In this document: piece by piece, positions 1 to 8,318 of the stretch
Layout of the letters: each line of letters begins with the position of its first letter
Numbering within the stretch: position 1 is the stretch's first letter
DNA from: AP-15 sp963736715
Lineage (GTDB): Bacteria; Pseudomonadota; Alphaproteobacteria; ATCC43930; CGMCC-115725
DNA: 64,000 nucleotides
Assembly (NCBI GenBank): GCA_963736715.1
Contig: CAVTQA010000010.1
Location: 124,001 to 188,000, forward strand
Direction: 5' to 3'
Notes under the pieces: generated by a model
What the model was told of the DNA's origin: nothing
Seen by the model: the letters and a program-made list of their open reading frames with translations, nothing else
Databases searched by the model: none
Position numbers and translations under genes: made by a program

Positions 1-1
1 C

Positions 2-664
2 TTGGCCCACGATTTCCTGCGGTTCGCTCAGGCAAACCCCAAACCCTGTCCGGTGCTCGCAGTCTCAGAGCCGGGCGATCCACGCCTGCCGAGTTTGGGC
101 GAGGATCTCGACATCCGCACCGACCTGCCGCGCTATCGCGTCTGGCGCCGCGGCGAACTGATCGAAGAGCCGGCAGAGGTTGTGCATGTGTGGCGCGACG
201 ATCTCGTGAGCTTTGCGCTCGGCTGCTCGTTTTCGTTCGAGCATGCGCTCGTCGAGGACGGGATTGAGCTGCGCCACATGACCTGCGGCTCGAATGTGCC
301 GATGTACCGGACTAATATTCAATGCCGGCCGGCAGGACCGTTCGTCGGGCCGCTAGTCGTCTCGATGCGGCCTTTGAAACCGAGCGACGCAATTCGCGCC
401 ATTCAGATCACATCGCGCTTTCCCTCGGTGCACGGCGCACCGGTGCATATCGGTCTGCCGACAGCAATCGGCATCGCCGATCTGGCGAAACCCGATTATG
501 GGGACGCCGTGCCGGTCAAAAGTGACGAGCTGCCGGTGTTCTGGGCCTGCGGCGTCACTCCGCAAGCGGTAATTGCCCAGGCCAGACCGGAGTTCTGCAT
601 CACTCACGCGCCGGGCTCGATGCTGATCACCGATCTGGTCAACTCGAAATTGGCGAGCCTTTAG
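2..664 (+). CDS. DUF1445 (YcsI / D-glutamate cyclase N-terminal-like) protein, 5' end cut by window
   Basis: The reading frame is open from the window edge and stops at 664. It begins in the conserved stretch around HDFLRFAQANPKPCPVL, so roughly the first 40 residues lie outside the window. The rest matches the DUF1445/UPF0317 family (NPKPCP near the N-terminus, CGSNVPMYRTNIQC in the middle, the closing FCITHAPGSMLITDL). In the mitochondrial D-glutamate cyclase this domain is fused to DUF4392, and here a DUF4392 gene follows about 220 bp downstream. A role in D-glutamate to 5-oxo-D-proline conversion is inferred from family and context; putative hydro-lyase is the older annotation. Confidence 0.85.
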   Translation: MAHDFLRFAQANPKPCPVLAVSEPGDPRLPSLGEDLDIRTDLPRYRVWRRGELIEEPAEVVHVWRDDLVSFALGCSFSFEHALVEDGIELRHMTCGSNVPMYRTNIQCRPAGPFVGPLVVSMRPLKPSDAIRAIQITSRFPSVHGAPVHIGLPTAIGIADLAKPDYGDAVPVKSDELPVFWACGVTPQAVIAQARPEFCITHAPGSMLITDLVNSKLASL

Positions 665-702
665 AGGCCCTGGTGTCGGCCCCGGATGCAGGTATCCACC
701 GC

Positions 703-755
703 CATCCTCTCCCTCTCCGCCCGCTTGCGGGGGGAGAGGGCCGGGGTGAGGTGGG
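703..755. repeat. GC-rich palindromic repeat, family A (variant 1)
   Basis: A palindromic element centred on CCGCTTGCGGG with purine/pyrimidine-biased arms (CTCTCCCTCTCC and GGAGAGGG). It resembles the copies near 8280, 26600, 27010 and 41110. It lies between the two D-glutamate cyclase-like genes. Confidence 0.7.
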
Positions 756-788
756 CCGCGCCACTGCGCGTGAGGCGGCGGGAAGCCA

Positions 789-858
789 CCTCACCCTCCC
801 ACCCCTTCGGCGCGGGCCTCTCCCTCTCCCCAGCAATGCGGCGGAGAGGGGAGATGCC
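789..858. repeat. GC-rich palindromic repeat, family A (variant 2, opposite orientation)
   Basis: A second related element whose arms (CCTCTCCCTCTCC and GCGGAGAGGGGAGA) are arranged opposite to the copy at 703-755. Together the two copies fill most of the gap before the next gene and could form a large RNA hairpin. Confidence 0.55.
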
Positions 859-881
859 AGCTGACAGATGTTGCGATAACA

Positions 882-1790
882 ATGGCGGGCCAGCCGCTTG
901 CACATTTGCTGATCGATGAGATCGAGCGACAGATCCAGGTCGATGTCGGGCGCCATATCACCGCTCTGTTCGAAGCCGCGAGAGGCGGCTTGTGGAGCGC
1001 CGCCTCGGCCCTGGCAGCGGCGCCTCCCGCCAGGGTCGGATTGATCACCGGCTTTTACGTTCCGCTGGGCTCGCCGCCTGCGGCCGAAACCGACGGGCCG
1101 GTCGGCTCGGCATTGCTCGCCAAAGGACTTGTCGAAGTCGGCATCTCCTGCCGGCTGGCTACCGATGAGCCATGCCGCAGCGCATGCGCCGCCGCGTTGG
1201 CGGGCGTGGGGGCGGCCGGCGTGCCGATAGATGCGACCGATGTCATCGCGACGATCGCGGCGTGGCGTGACGCCGGGATCACTCACGCGATCTCGATCGA
1301 GCGCTGCGGACGCAGCGCCGACGGCACGCCGCGCAATATGAGAGGGCTCGATATCAGCTCATATACGGCGCCGCTCGACGATCTCTTCACCGCCGGGCCG
1401 TGGGAGACGATCGCGGTGGGGGATGGCGGCAACGAAATCGGGATGGGATCGCTTCCCCGCGAGCTGATCGCGCAACACGTCGATCATGGGGAGACGATCG
1501 CATGCGTCACCCCGGCGCGGTATCTGATCTTGGCGGGGGTCTCGAACTGGGGCGCCTACGCTCTGATCGGTGCGCTCGCCGCGTTGCGTCCGGACTGGCG
1601 CGAGCGGCTGCTCGCCTGCCTGGACGAGAAGCTCGACCAAGCGGTCCTCGAAGCGACGGTCAATAACGGGCCGGCAGTCGACGGTGTCTCGCGTCTGCGC
1701 GCCATGACCGTCGACAATCTCGACGTGACCGTACATCACAGCAAGTTGCGGGAGATCCGCGCGCTGGTCCAGGCCCAATATATCGTATAA
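882..1790 (+). CDS. DUF4392 (D-glutamate cyclase C-terminal-like) protein
   Basis: 302 residues matching the DUF4392 family. Visible blocks are GLITGFYVP near residue 55, a segment naming a paired substrate site (ETDGPVGSALLAKGL), AISIERCGRSADGTPRNMRG in the middle, and the GDGGNEIGMG loop near residue 183. In human DGLUCY this domain is the C-terminal half of D-glutamate cyclase, whose product is 5-oxo-D-proline. Here it is a separate gene after the DUF1445 gene and only 7 bp before murL, which suggests co-transcription with peptidoglycan D-Glu genes. The start ATG at 882 follows the repeat region without a strong ribosome binding site. Confidence 0.85.
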   Translation: MAGQPLAHLLIDEIERQIQVDVGRHITALFEAARGGLWSAASALAAAPPARVGLITGFYVPLGSPPAAETDGPVGSALLAKGLVEVGISCRLATDEPCRSACAAALAGVGAAGVPIDATDVIATIAAWRDAGITHAISIERCGRSADGTPRNMRGLDISSYTAPLDDLFTAGPWETIAVGDGGNEIGMGSLPRELIAQHVDHGETIACVTPARYLILAGVSNWGAYALIGALAALRPDWRERLLACLDEKLDQAVLEATVNNGPAVDGVSRLRAMTVDNLDVTVHHSKLREIRALVQAQYIV

Positions 1791-1797
1791 GCAGGGC

Positions 1798-3129
1798 ATG
1801 GCTTATAAAGAATTCGTCTTTGACGACTATCGCTACGACCCGGCGCGATCAACCCTCTCGCTCTGCTACAGCTACGATGGCGGCCCGCGGTTCGAAGAGC
1901 AGCTGATTTTTGATTTTGTTCCGCAGCAGCTTTCGTCGGCGGCCAGAGAAGTGCTCGACCGGATTTTCCGCCTGATCCTGTTGCTGGCGGGGGTGAGCTA
2001 TTACAAGGCATTTATACCAAAGGTACTGACGTGCCGAGCCTTCGAACTCGATGAAGGGACTGCAGAATTTCTCCAGAAATTTTATGAAAAAGGCTTGGCC
2101 GAATTTTCATTCAGAAATGGCGTCTCGCTGCACGGTCATTTTCGCTTTCAGTCGACTTCGGCGCCAGCGGCTTTACCGATAACTGTCGATCTTTCGAGCA
2201 GGACATGTGTGCCGGTCGGTGGCGGCAAGGATTCGATCGTCACGATCGAATGCTTGAGACGGGGCGGCGAACCGCTCGTGCTCTTCTCGCTGGGTGACGC
2301 CGAGCCGATCGGTGCCTGCATCGCCGCCGCAAAGCTACCCTTTATCCGGGTCTATCGCCGGCTGGATGCCCGCCTGCTAAAGCTCAATGAGGCGGGCGCG
2401 CTGAACGGCCATGTTCCGATTACCGGCATCTTGAGCGCCATTGCGCTGGCCTCTGCCGTGATGTCCGGTTGCAATGCGGTTGCGATGTCGAACGAGCACT
2501 CCGCCAGTGCAGCAAATCTCTGCCTCGATGGGATCGAGATCAATCACCAGTACAGCAAATCCTTCGAGTTCGAGCAAGATTTCGCCCAATATGTCGAACG
2601 TTTGATTTCACCGAACATCAGCTATTTTTCTTTCTTACGGCCATTGTCGGAGATCGAGATCGCCAGGAGATTCTCGAAATACCCGGCGTTTTTTGGCGTG
2701 TTCCGAAGCTGCAATACGGCATTCCGCCAAGCGCGCGAGGCGCGCGGACGTCACTGGTGCTGCAACTGTCCGAAATGCCGGTTCGTGTTTCTGGCCCTTT
2801 CGCCGTTTGTCGCAAAGCCGGATCTGATCGAAATTTTTGGCTGCAACCTGCTGGATGACGAGACCCAACATAGCGGCTTTGCCGAACTGTGCGGCTTGCA
2901 AGCAAACAAGCCCTTTGAATGCGTCGGCGAAACTTACGAAAGCGCCGGCGTGATGTCCTATCTCGCAGACCACCCTGACTGGCGCAACGATAGGTTGGTG
3001 CGCCGGCTGAACGAGGAATTTCCTTCGTTGGCGGATGGCGGCGCGACCGCACTTCGAGCGCTGTTCGAGGTCAGGCACCCGCACCGAGTGCCGGCACCGT
3101 ATTTGGCCATGCTCGATGCGTGCGGCTGA
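1798..3129 (+). CDS. murL: UDP-MurNAc-L-Ala-L-Glu epimerase MurL
   Basis: 443 residues. The protein carries a PP-loop-like ATP site (VPVGGGKDSIVTIE near residue 140) and a C-terminal cysteine cluster (WCCNCPKCRFVFLALSPF), as in the MurL family. MurL epimerises the terminal L-Glu of UDP-MurNAc-L-Ala-L-Glu to D-Glu with ATP, replacing glutamate racemase for peptidoglycan synthesis. The MurD-type ligase gene follows directly and overlaps by 14 bp, the arrangement known from Xanthomonas (MurD2-MurL). AT content is slightly higher than in its neighbours. Identification rests on the motifs plus this partnership. Confidence 0.88.
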   Translation: MAYKEFVFDDYRYDPARSTLSLCYSYDGGPRFEEQLIFDFVPQQLSSAAREVLDRIFRLILLLAGVSYYKAFIPKVLTCRAFELDEGTAEFLQKFYEKGLAEFSFRNGVSLHGHFRFQSTSAPAALPITVDLSSRTCVPVGGGKDSIVTIECLRRGGEPLVLFSLGDAEPIGACIAAAKLPFIRVYRRLDARLLKLNEAGALNGHVPITGILSAIALASAVMSGCNAVAMSNEHSASAANLCLDGIEINHQYSKSFEFEQDFAQYVERLISPNISYFSFLRPLSEIEIARRFSKYPAFFGVFRSCNTAFRQAREARGRHWCCNCPKCRFVFLALSPFVAKPDLIEIFGCNLLDDETQHSGFAELCGLQANKPFECVGETYESAGVMSYLADHPDWRNDRLVRRLNEEFPSLADGGATALRALFEVRHPHRVPAPYLAMLDACG

Positions 3130-4495
3130 TATCGGGACGCAGCGCGTCGCGGTCTGGGGCCTCGGCCGCGAGGGCCGGGCGGCGATCGCTTTCCTGCGAC
3201 AACGCCTTCCGAGCCTGCCTCTATTGGTGTTGGACGATGGAGATGGGCCCGCGCCGGACGGGCTCGGCGGCGGCATCGAATACGTCTTTGGGACGGACCG
3301 GATTGCGGGAGCCCTGGGCAACATCGATATCATCGTCAAATCACCCGGCGTCAGCCTATACCGGCGCGAAATCCAATCCGCCCGGGCAGCGGGTACACAC
3401 GTCACATCGCTGTTGAACCTGTGGTTTGCCGAACGGCTTGATCTCACGACGATCTGTGTGACCGGAACCAAGGGGAAGAGCACGACGGCCTCGCTGATTG
3501 CGCACATCCTGGGAAGGCTCGGCCGACGGGTGGCGCTGGTCGGGAATATTGGCGTCCCGATCACCGGGATCGACAGCGCGACCGCCGATATCGCGGTGAT
3601 CGAGGTTTCCAGTTATCAAGCTGCAGATTTTGGCGGGCTCTGCGATATCGCGGTACTGACCTCGCTTTATCCCGAGCACATTGATTGGCACCTCTCGGTC
3701 GAGAATTATTATCGCGACAAGATCAACCTGCTGAGTCACAGCCGCCGCCGCATCATTCACCGCGCCGCGGCCGAAATCGTCGAGCGGTTCGCCGACGGCT
3801 CGCCGGTACCGCAGAATTTTTTTGCTGACGAACACGGGATTCATTGCTGCAGTACCGAAATACTGGCTGGCGGGACGGTAATCGGCCAAGTCCGCAATCC
3901 CTATCTCGCGCGCCCCCATAACCGGTCCAATCTGTGTGCGGCGTTGACCGTGGCGAAGTCGCTCGATCTCGATCCGGCGGCGGCCCTCGAGGCGGCAAGC
4001 GAGTTCCGCGGATTGCCGCACCGCCAGAAAGAGCTAGGGGAGATCGGCGGCGTGCTGTTTGTCGACGACAGCATCTCTACCATCCCGGAGTCGACCCTTG
4101 CGGCCTTGGCGGTCTACGCGGGGAGGGACATAACGGTCATCTTGGGCGGGCACGACCGCGGTATCGACTACGGCGAGCTAGTCGAAAAAACTGTCGCCGG
4201 AGCTGCCAAAGCCGTGATCTGCCTCGGCACGAGCGGGGAGCGGATTTACTCCCTGGCACTGCAGATCGCGAGCCGACGGGAAGCTGACCTCTGCAAGATC
4301 CACCGTGCTCAGTCGATGGAGGAGGCCGTCGCATATGCGCGGCAAGTGACGCCGCCCGGGGGTGTTGTCCTGCTGTCGCCGGCCGCGCCGAGCTATGGTC
4401 AGTATCGCGATTACATCGAGCGCGGGCGCGATTTTGCGGCGAAGGCCGGGCTATCCGCGGCAGAGAACTCCAACAGCTATTCGCATGCCGAATAG
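3116..4495 (+). CDS. murD2: UDP-N-acetylmuramoyl-L-alanine--L-glutamate ligase (MurD2-type)
   Basis: The chosen ATG at 3116 gives 459 residues starting MRAADIGTQRVAVWGLGREG. An N-terminal Rossmann-like UDP-binding segment is followed by the Mur ligase ATP loop (CVTGTKGKSTTASL) and a C-terminal ligase domain with the LGGHDRGIDY block. By family and by its overlap with murL it is assigned as the L-Glu-adding MurD2 rather than classical D-Glu-adding MurD. A classical murD in the dcw cluster elsewhere in the genome would be the test. The reading frame extends upstream to 3035, but that part overlaps murL and is not conserved-looking. Confidence 0.85.
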   Translation: MRAADIGTQRVAVWGLGREGRAAIAFLRQRLPSLPLLVLDDGDGPAPDGLGGGIEYVFGTDRIAGALGNIDIIVKSPGVSLYRREIQSARAAGTHVTSLLNLWFAERLDLTTICVTGTKGKSTTASLIAHILGRLGRRVALVGNIGVPITGIDSATADIAVIEVSSYQAADFGGLCDIAVLTSLYPEHIDWHLSVENYYRDKINLLSHSRRRIIHRAAAEIVERFADGSPVPQNFFADEHGIHCCSTEILAGGTVIGQVRNPYLARPHNRSNLCAALTVAKSLDLDPAAALEAASEFRGLPHRQKELGEIGGVLFVDDSISTIPESTLAALAVYAGRDITVILGGHDRGIDYGELVEKTVAGAAKAVICLGTSGERIYSLALQIASRREADLCKIHRAQSMEEAVAYARQVTPPGGVVLLSPAAPSYGQYRDYIERGRDFAAKAGLSAAENSNSYSHAE

Positions 4496-4584
4496 TTGTT
4501 ATGGGCAGCGGGTGGGAACGCTCGGGAAGCGGCTTACCTATCATAACCGGAAAGAGAGTGCGACGACTGGCACAAAGGAACGCC

Positions 4585-4809
4585 ATGAGCCCGAGATCGC
4601 AGCGCCGCGACCCGTTCGCCTACGGCAGCACTCGGCGCGGAACATTTTCCGCATGGACGATGGCAATCGTCTTTGCAACCGTAGCGATGGTGAGTTTTGC
4701 CATCGATCAGACGCTCACTCTCGCGCCAAACGCCGAGGAACAAAACGCGCCCTCACTGCTCCACCCGGTTCAGCTGATCCAGTCCTTGATGAACGCTGCT
4801 TCAGACTGA
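4585..4809 (+). CDS. Small single-pass membrane protein, function unknown
   Basis: 74 residues from the ATG at 4585. A basic N-terminus (MSPRSQRRDPF) precedes one hydrophobic segment (FSAWTMAIVFATVAMVSFAI), then a polar tail. No family recognised. It lies 90 bp after murD2 on the same strand. The frame can be read from 4501 but the extra N-terminus looks non-coding. Confidence 0.5.
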   Translation: MSPRSQRRDPFAYGSTRRGTFSAWTMAIVFATVAMVSFAIDQTLTLAPNAEEQNAPSLLHPVQLIQSLMNAASD

Positions 4810-4850
4810 GCGACTATAATCGCGCCGCTGCGCGTCAGCTCTTTTTTGCA

Positions 4851-5057
4851 GTGCTCTTCGCGGCGCTGGGCGCCGCCTGCACCGGGCCGAAGCCTTTCCT
4901 GCTCCAGGGCGATGCGGGTTCTGCCCAGGTCGGCTATTACGGCGAGATCGACGCCGCGACCCTTGTTGCCAGGCAGCATTGCGCACAGTACGAGCGGGTG
5001 CCGCGCTTCCTCGAGGCGCAGGAGAACGTAGCGTTCTTCGATTGCGTTCGGCCGTGA
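4851..5057 (+). CDS. Small lipoprotein-like protein, function unknown
   Basis: The frame ends at 5057. With a GTG start at 4851 it begins MLFAALGAACTGPKPF, a short hydrophobic stretch ending in a cysteine that resembles a lipoprotein signal, followed by about 55 residues with a conserved-looking tail (ARQHCAQYERVPRFLEAQ). The start is uncertain; codons upstream to about 4806 are open and could lengthen the signal peptide. No family recognised. Confidence 0.4.
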   Translation: MLFAALGAACTGPKPFLLQGDAGSAQVGYYGEIDAATLVARQHCAQYERVPRFLEAQENVAFFDCVRP

Positions 5058-5145
5058 CGAAGACTATTGCCGCTTGATACCGGGCGCGATCACGGGAATC
5101 CTGAGGCGAGGCGGAAATCCATTGTCGTAGGAAAGGCCGGTCGCG

Positions 5146-5772
5146 ATGAGCATCGAACTTCACACTTGGAACACCCCGAACGGCCGCAAGATTAGTGTGG
5201 CCCTCGAAGAAATGGGCCTGCCATACACCGTCACGCCGGTCAACATCTCCAAAGGCGAGCAATTCGCCCCCGCTTTCGTCAGGATCAGCCCGAACAGCAA
5301 GATTCCTGCAATCGTCGACCCCGAGGGGCCGGGTGGCGAGCCGATTAGCATCTTCGAATCGGGCGCGATCCTGATCTACCTCGGCGAGAAAACCGGCAAG
5401 TTCTGGCCGGCGGATTTGCGCCGCCAAGTGCCCGTGCTCGAATGGCTGATGTGGCAGATGGGCGGATTTGGTCCGATGCCCGGTCAAGTGCACCACTTCC
5501 TGCAAGTCGCCGACGAGCAGGACCGGCGCTATGGGCTCGAGCGCTATTCAAAAGAGACCCGCCGGCTTTACGGCGTGCTCGACAAGCGGCTCGGCGAGGC
5601 CGAGTTCGCAGGCGGCGATATCTCGATCGCCGATTTCGCCATTCTCGGCTGGGCGTGGCGGCACGAGCGCCATCAGGTCGATCTGGCCGATTTCCCCAAC
5701 GTCAAGCGCTGGTACGAGACGATGATGGCGCGGCCGGGCGTCAAGCGCGGCTTCGAGGTCGCGCTGAGCTGA
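5146..5772 (+). CDS. Glutathione S-transferase family protein (YfcG/YghU-like)
   Basis: 208 residues. The N-terminal thioredoxin-fold domain includes TWNTPNGRKISVALEE (the TPN active-site entry of Nu-class GSTs), the cis-Pro KIPAIVD segment and FESGAILIYL; an all-helical C-terminal domain has the GGDISIADFAILGW N-capping motif. Nu-class enzymes reduce disulfides using glutathione. Monocistronic on the plus strand, with the tRNA gene convergent downstream. Confidence 0.88.
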   Translation: MSIELHTWNTPNGRKISVALEEMGLPYTVTPVNISKGEQFAPAFVRISPNSKIPAIVDPEGPGGEPISIFESGAILIYLGEKTGKFWPADLRRQVPVLEWLMWQMGGFGPMPGQVHHFLQVADEQDRRYGLERYSKETRRLYGVLDKRLGEAEFAGGDISIADFAILGWAWRHERHQVDLADFPNVKRWYETMMARPGVKRGFEVALS

Positions 5773-5812
5773 CGAGATATCTGGACGATTGGCGGTTGAC
5801 TTAGGGCATCGG

Positions 5813-5888
<76 letters not shown>

Positions 5889-6045
5889 ACGGCATCCATC
5901 GCCCCTTCACGGGGCGCGGCGGAACTATGGTGATCGTGCTGCGGCGTGTCAAGCCAAGCTCCGGGCCGAGCGCTGTCCGCGCCTTGCGGACCCCCGCGGC
6001 TGACGGTACGGTCTGCCTGCCACTCGCCGCCGAGGTTCCTGCCAC

Positions 6046-6324
6046 ATGTACGCCTTCCTGAACCTCGTCAGCACGGTGATCTCGATCTACATATGGCTGC
6101 TGATCGCCCAGGCGGTGCTGAGCTGGCTCGTCGCATTCGGCATCGTCAACCGGTACAACCGCGTCGTCGCGACGATCGGGGATTTCCTGTGGCGCGTAAC
6201 CGAGCCGCTGCTGCGGCCGATCCGCCGTGTCCTCCCCGATCTCGGGGGGATCGACATTTCGCCGGTGATTCTCATTTTGCTTCTCTGGTTCTTGCGCAAC
6301 CTGATGTTCGAGTACCTTGTCTGA
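6046..6324 (+). CDS. YggT family membrane protein
   Basis: 92 residues with two hydrophobic segments around a central loop containing the family signature (LWRVTEPLLRPIRRVLPDLGGIDISPVILILLL). YggT proteins are inner-membrane proteins linked to osmotic stress and cell-envelope functions. The next gene overlaps by 8 bp, giving the common yggT-DUF167 pair. Confidence 0.92.
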   Translation: MYAFLNLVSTVISIYIWLLIAQAVLSWLVAFGIVNRYNRVVATIGDFLWRVTEPLLRPIRRVLPDLGGIDISPVILILLLWFLRNLMFEYLV

Positions 6325-6664
6325 CGGACCGCTGAACGTGGCTGGCGACGGCCTGCGGGTGGCCATTCGGTTGTCGCCGCGGGCCCGGACCGATCGACTG
6401 GTGGCAGTCGCCGCCTCGACCGAAAGCGGGTGTGTGCTCAAGGCGACGGTCACTGCGCCGGCAGAAGCCGGACGCGCCAATGAGGCGCTGTTGCAATTGC
6501 TCGCCCGTGCCTGGCACGTCCCCCGCCGCGATCTTTCGATCCTTGCCGGCTCGACCAGCCGCGACAAGGTCGTTCGCATCGCCGGCGACCCGCAGCGGCT
6601 GGTCGAGCTAGGTCGCGCCCGAGATCGCCCGTTTGCCCGGCGGGTGAGGGAGCCGGCGGGATGA
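6317..6664 (+). CDS. DUF167 (YggU) family protein
   Basis: 115 residues with a TTG start overlapping yggT. The family features are LSPRARTDRL, the VTAPAEAGRANEALLQLLA segment and LLAGSTSRDKVVRI. Function unknown; YggU folds as a small alpha/beta protein. It overlaps the next gene by 4 bp (ATGA), so the three genes are probably one operon. Confidence 0.88.
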   Translation: MSDGPLNVAGDGLRVAIRLSPRARTDRLVAVAASTESGCVLKATVTAPAEAGRANEALLQLLARAWHVPRRDLSILAGSTSRDKVVRIAGDPQRLVELGRARDRPFARRVREPAG

Positions 6665-7357
6665 GCCACGGTCTCCTCTCGCTGGTCATCGCCGCAATCG
6701 CCTTCTGCGGCAGCCACATCGTGCTTGTCGAGCACGTGGCTGCGCGGAGCCTTGCGCGATCAGCTGGGCGAACGGGGCTTTCTCGCCGTGTACTCGCTGA
6801 TCGCTTTGGTGACCTTCGCCTGGCTTCTGGTCGCCTATTCGCACGCACCCACCATTCCTTTATGGCCTGGTGAAAGGTGGATGGCGCTTTGCCCGGTCGC
6901 GGTCATGCCACTGGCGACGATCCTACTGATCGCCGGCTATACCACCCCCAATCCGACCACTGTCGGGATGGAGCAATTTGCCAGGGCCGACGATCCGGCT
7001 CCCGGCGTGCTGCGCGTGACGCGCCACCCGGTCATGTGGGCGATCGGGCTGTGGGCGATCAGCCACATCATCGCCAATGGCGACTTGCGCTCGCTGTTGT
7101 TCTTTGGCGCGTTCGCCGCCCTGTCGCTCGGCGGCACGGTGCTGATCGACCGCAAGAAGCAACTCGCGCTCGGCAGCAACTGGGCGCGGCTCGCCGAAGT
7201 CACCTCGAACGTGCCCTTTGCCGCGCTGGTCGCCGGCCGCACCCGGTTGCGTTGGCGCGACATAAGCCTGTTGCGGGTCATCGCCGGTCTGCTGCTCTAC
7301 GCGGTCCTTTATCAGGGTCACTCCATCATTGCCGGCGTGCCGGTGGTGATCCCTTGA
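6661..7357 (+). pseudogene. NnrU family membrane protein, frameshifted
   Basis: The N-terminus (MSHGLLSLVIAAIAFCGSHIVL) is read from 6661, while the remaining 200 residues (LRGALRDQLGERGFLAVYS onward) are one frame over. Removing one base between about 6725 and 6741 joins them into a normal NnrU-like protein with five to six membrane segments and the TRHPVMWAIGLWAISH motif. NnrU-like proteins are integral membrane proteins linked to denitrification or sterol-reductase-like folds; the role here is unknown. The shift may be a consensus error rather than decay. Confidence 0.75.
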
Positions 7358-7440
7358 GGGCACTTCGGAATGCTCCCCGCGAACCCCCGGCTGCGCTAAG
7401 CTTCGGTTTGGCCAAAGACATCTGACGAGGAGGGATTGTC

Positions 7441-8247
7441 ATGCTGTTGCCGCTCCCAGGACGCCGCCTTTATTACGACCTCGCCGGGCCGGAGAACGGG
7501 CCGGTCGTCTGCATCACCCATTCGCTCTCCTCCGACGGCGGCAGCTGGGCCGAGCAGGTGCCGCCGTTGCTTCAGGCCGGCTTTCGCGTGCTGCGCCTCG
7601 ACATGCGCGGCCACGGGGGCAGCGACCCGGTTGCCGGCGACTACACGATGCAGGCGCTCGCCGGCGACGTCGCCGGCGTCCTGGATGCGCTGGCGATCCG
7701 GCGCGTGCACTATATCGGCCTGTCGATCGGCGGCATGATCGGCCAAGCCTTCGCGATCGAGCATGGCGCCAAGCTGATTTCGGCGATGTGGTGCGACACG
7801 CTGCCGGCCAGCCCCTCCGGCGCGGCGGCGATGTGGGAGGAGCGCATGAGCATCGTGCGCCGGGCCAACTCGCTCGAGCCGCTCGCCGACGGCACGGTCG
7901 AGCGCTGGTTCACCGACGCCTTCAAGTCGAGGAAACCCGGGCGCTGGAAGCAGATCCGCGACACCGTCGCAGCGACGACGCCGGCGGGCTTCTTGGGGTG
8001 CTCCGCGGCGATCATGAATTTCGACTTCACCGCGAAGTTGCCGTCGTTGCGTATCCCGGTATTGGTCGTGTGCGGCGCCGACGATCCCGGCACGCCGGCG
8101 AGCGAGAACCGCCGGCTCGCCGGGCTTGTGCCGGGTGGCCGCTATGAGGAAATCCCTGGAATGCGCCATTTCCCGAATGTCGAAGCGCCCGACGCATTCA
8201 ACCAAATCATGATCGGCTGGCTCGAAGCGCAGCGCCGAGCGCGCTGA
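7441..8247 (+). CDS. Alpha/beta-fold hydrolase (3-oxoadipate enol-lactonase-like)
   Basis: 268 residues. Oxyanion region HSLSSDGGSW, nucleophile elbow GLSIGG near residue 98, acid residue after VVCGADD and catalytic His in MRHFPNVE. Closest recognisable group is PcaD-like enol-lactonases, but no beta-ketoadipate genes are adjacent, so the substrate is open. A strong ribosome binding site (GAGGAGGG) precedes the ATG. Convergent with argG. Confidence 0.85.
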   Translation: MLLPLPGRRLYYDLAGPENGPVVCITHSLSSDGGSWAEQVPPLLQAGFRVLRLDMRGHGGSDPVAGDYTMQALAGDVAGVLDALAIRRVHYIGLSIGGMIGQAFAIEHGAKLISAMWCDTLPASPSGAAAMWEERMSIVRRANSLEPLADGTVERWFTDAFKSRKPGRWKQIRDTVAATTPAGFLGCSAAIMNFDFTAKLPSLRIPVLVVCGADDPGTPASENRRLAGLVPGGRYEEIPGMRHFPNVEAPDAFNQIMIGWLEAQRRAR

Positions 8248-8260
8248 GCCTGGCCGAACC

Positions 8261-8305
8261 CCCACCCTAACCCTCCCCCGCCTGCGGGGGAGGGAATGGG
8301 AGGGG
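8261..8305. repeat. GC-rich palindromic repeat, family A
   Basis: Palindrome built on CCTCCCCCGCCTGCGGGGGAGG followed by an AATGGGAGGGG tail. It sits between convergent genes and could act as a bidirectional terminator. With the argG frame corrected, the argG stop codon lies inside this repeat (8267-8269). Confidence 0.85.
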
Positions 8306-8318
8306 ACCGGGGAGGCGC

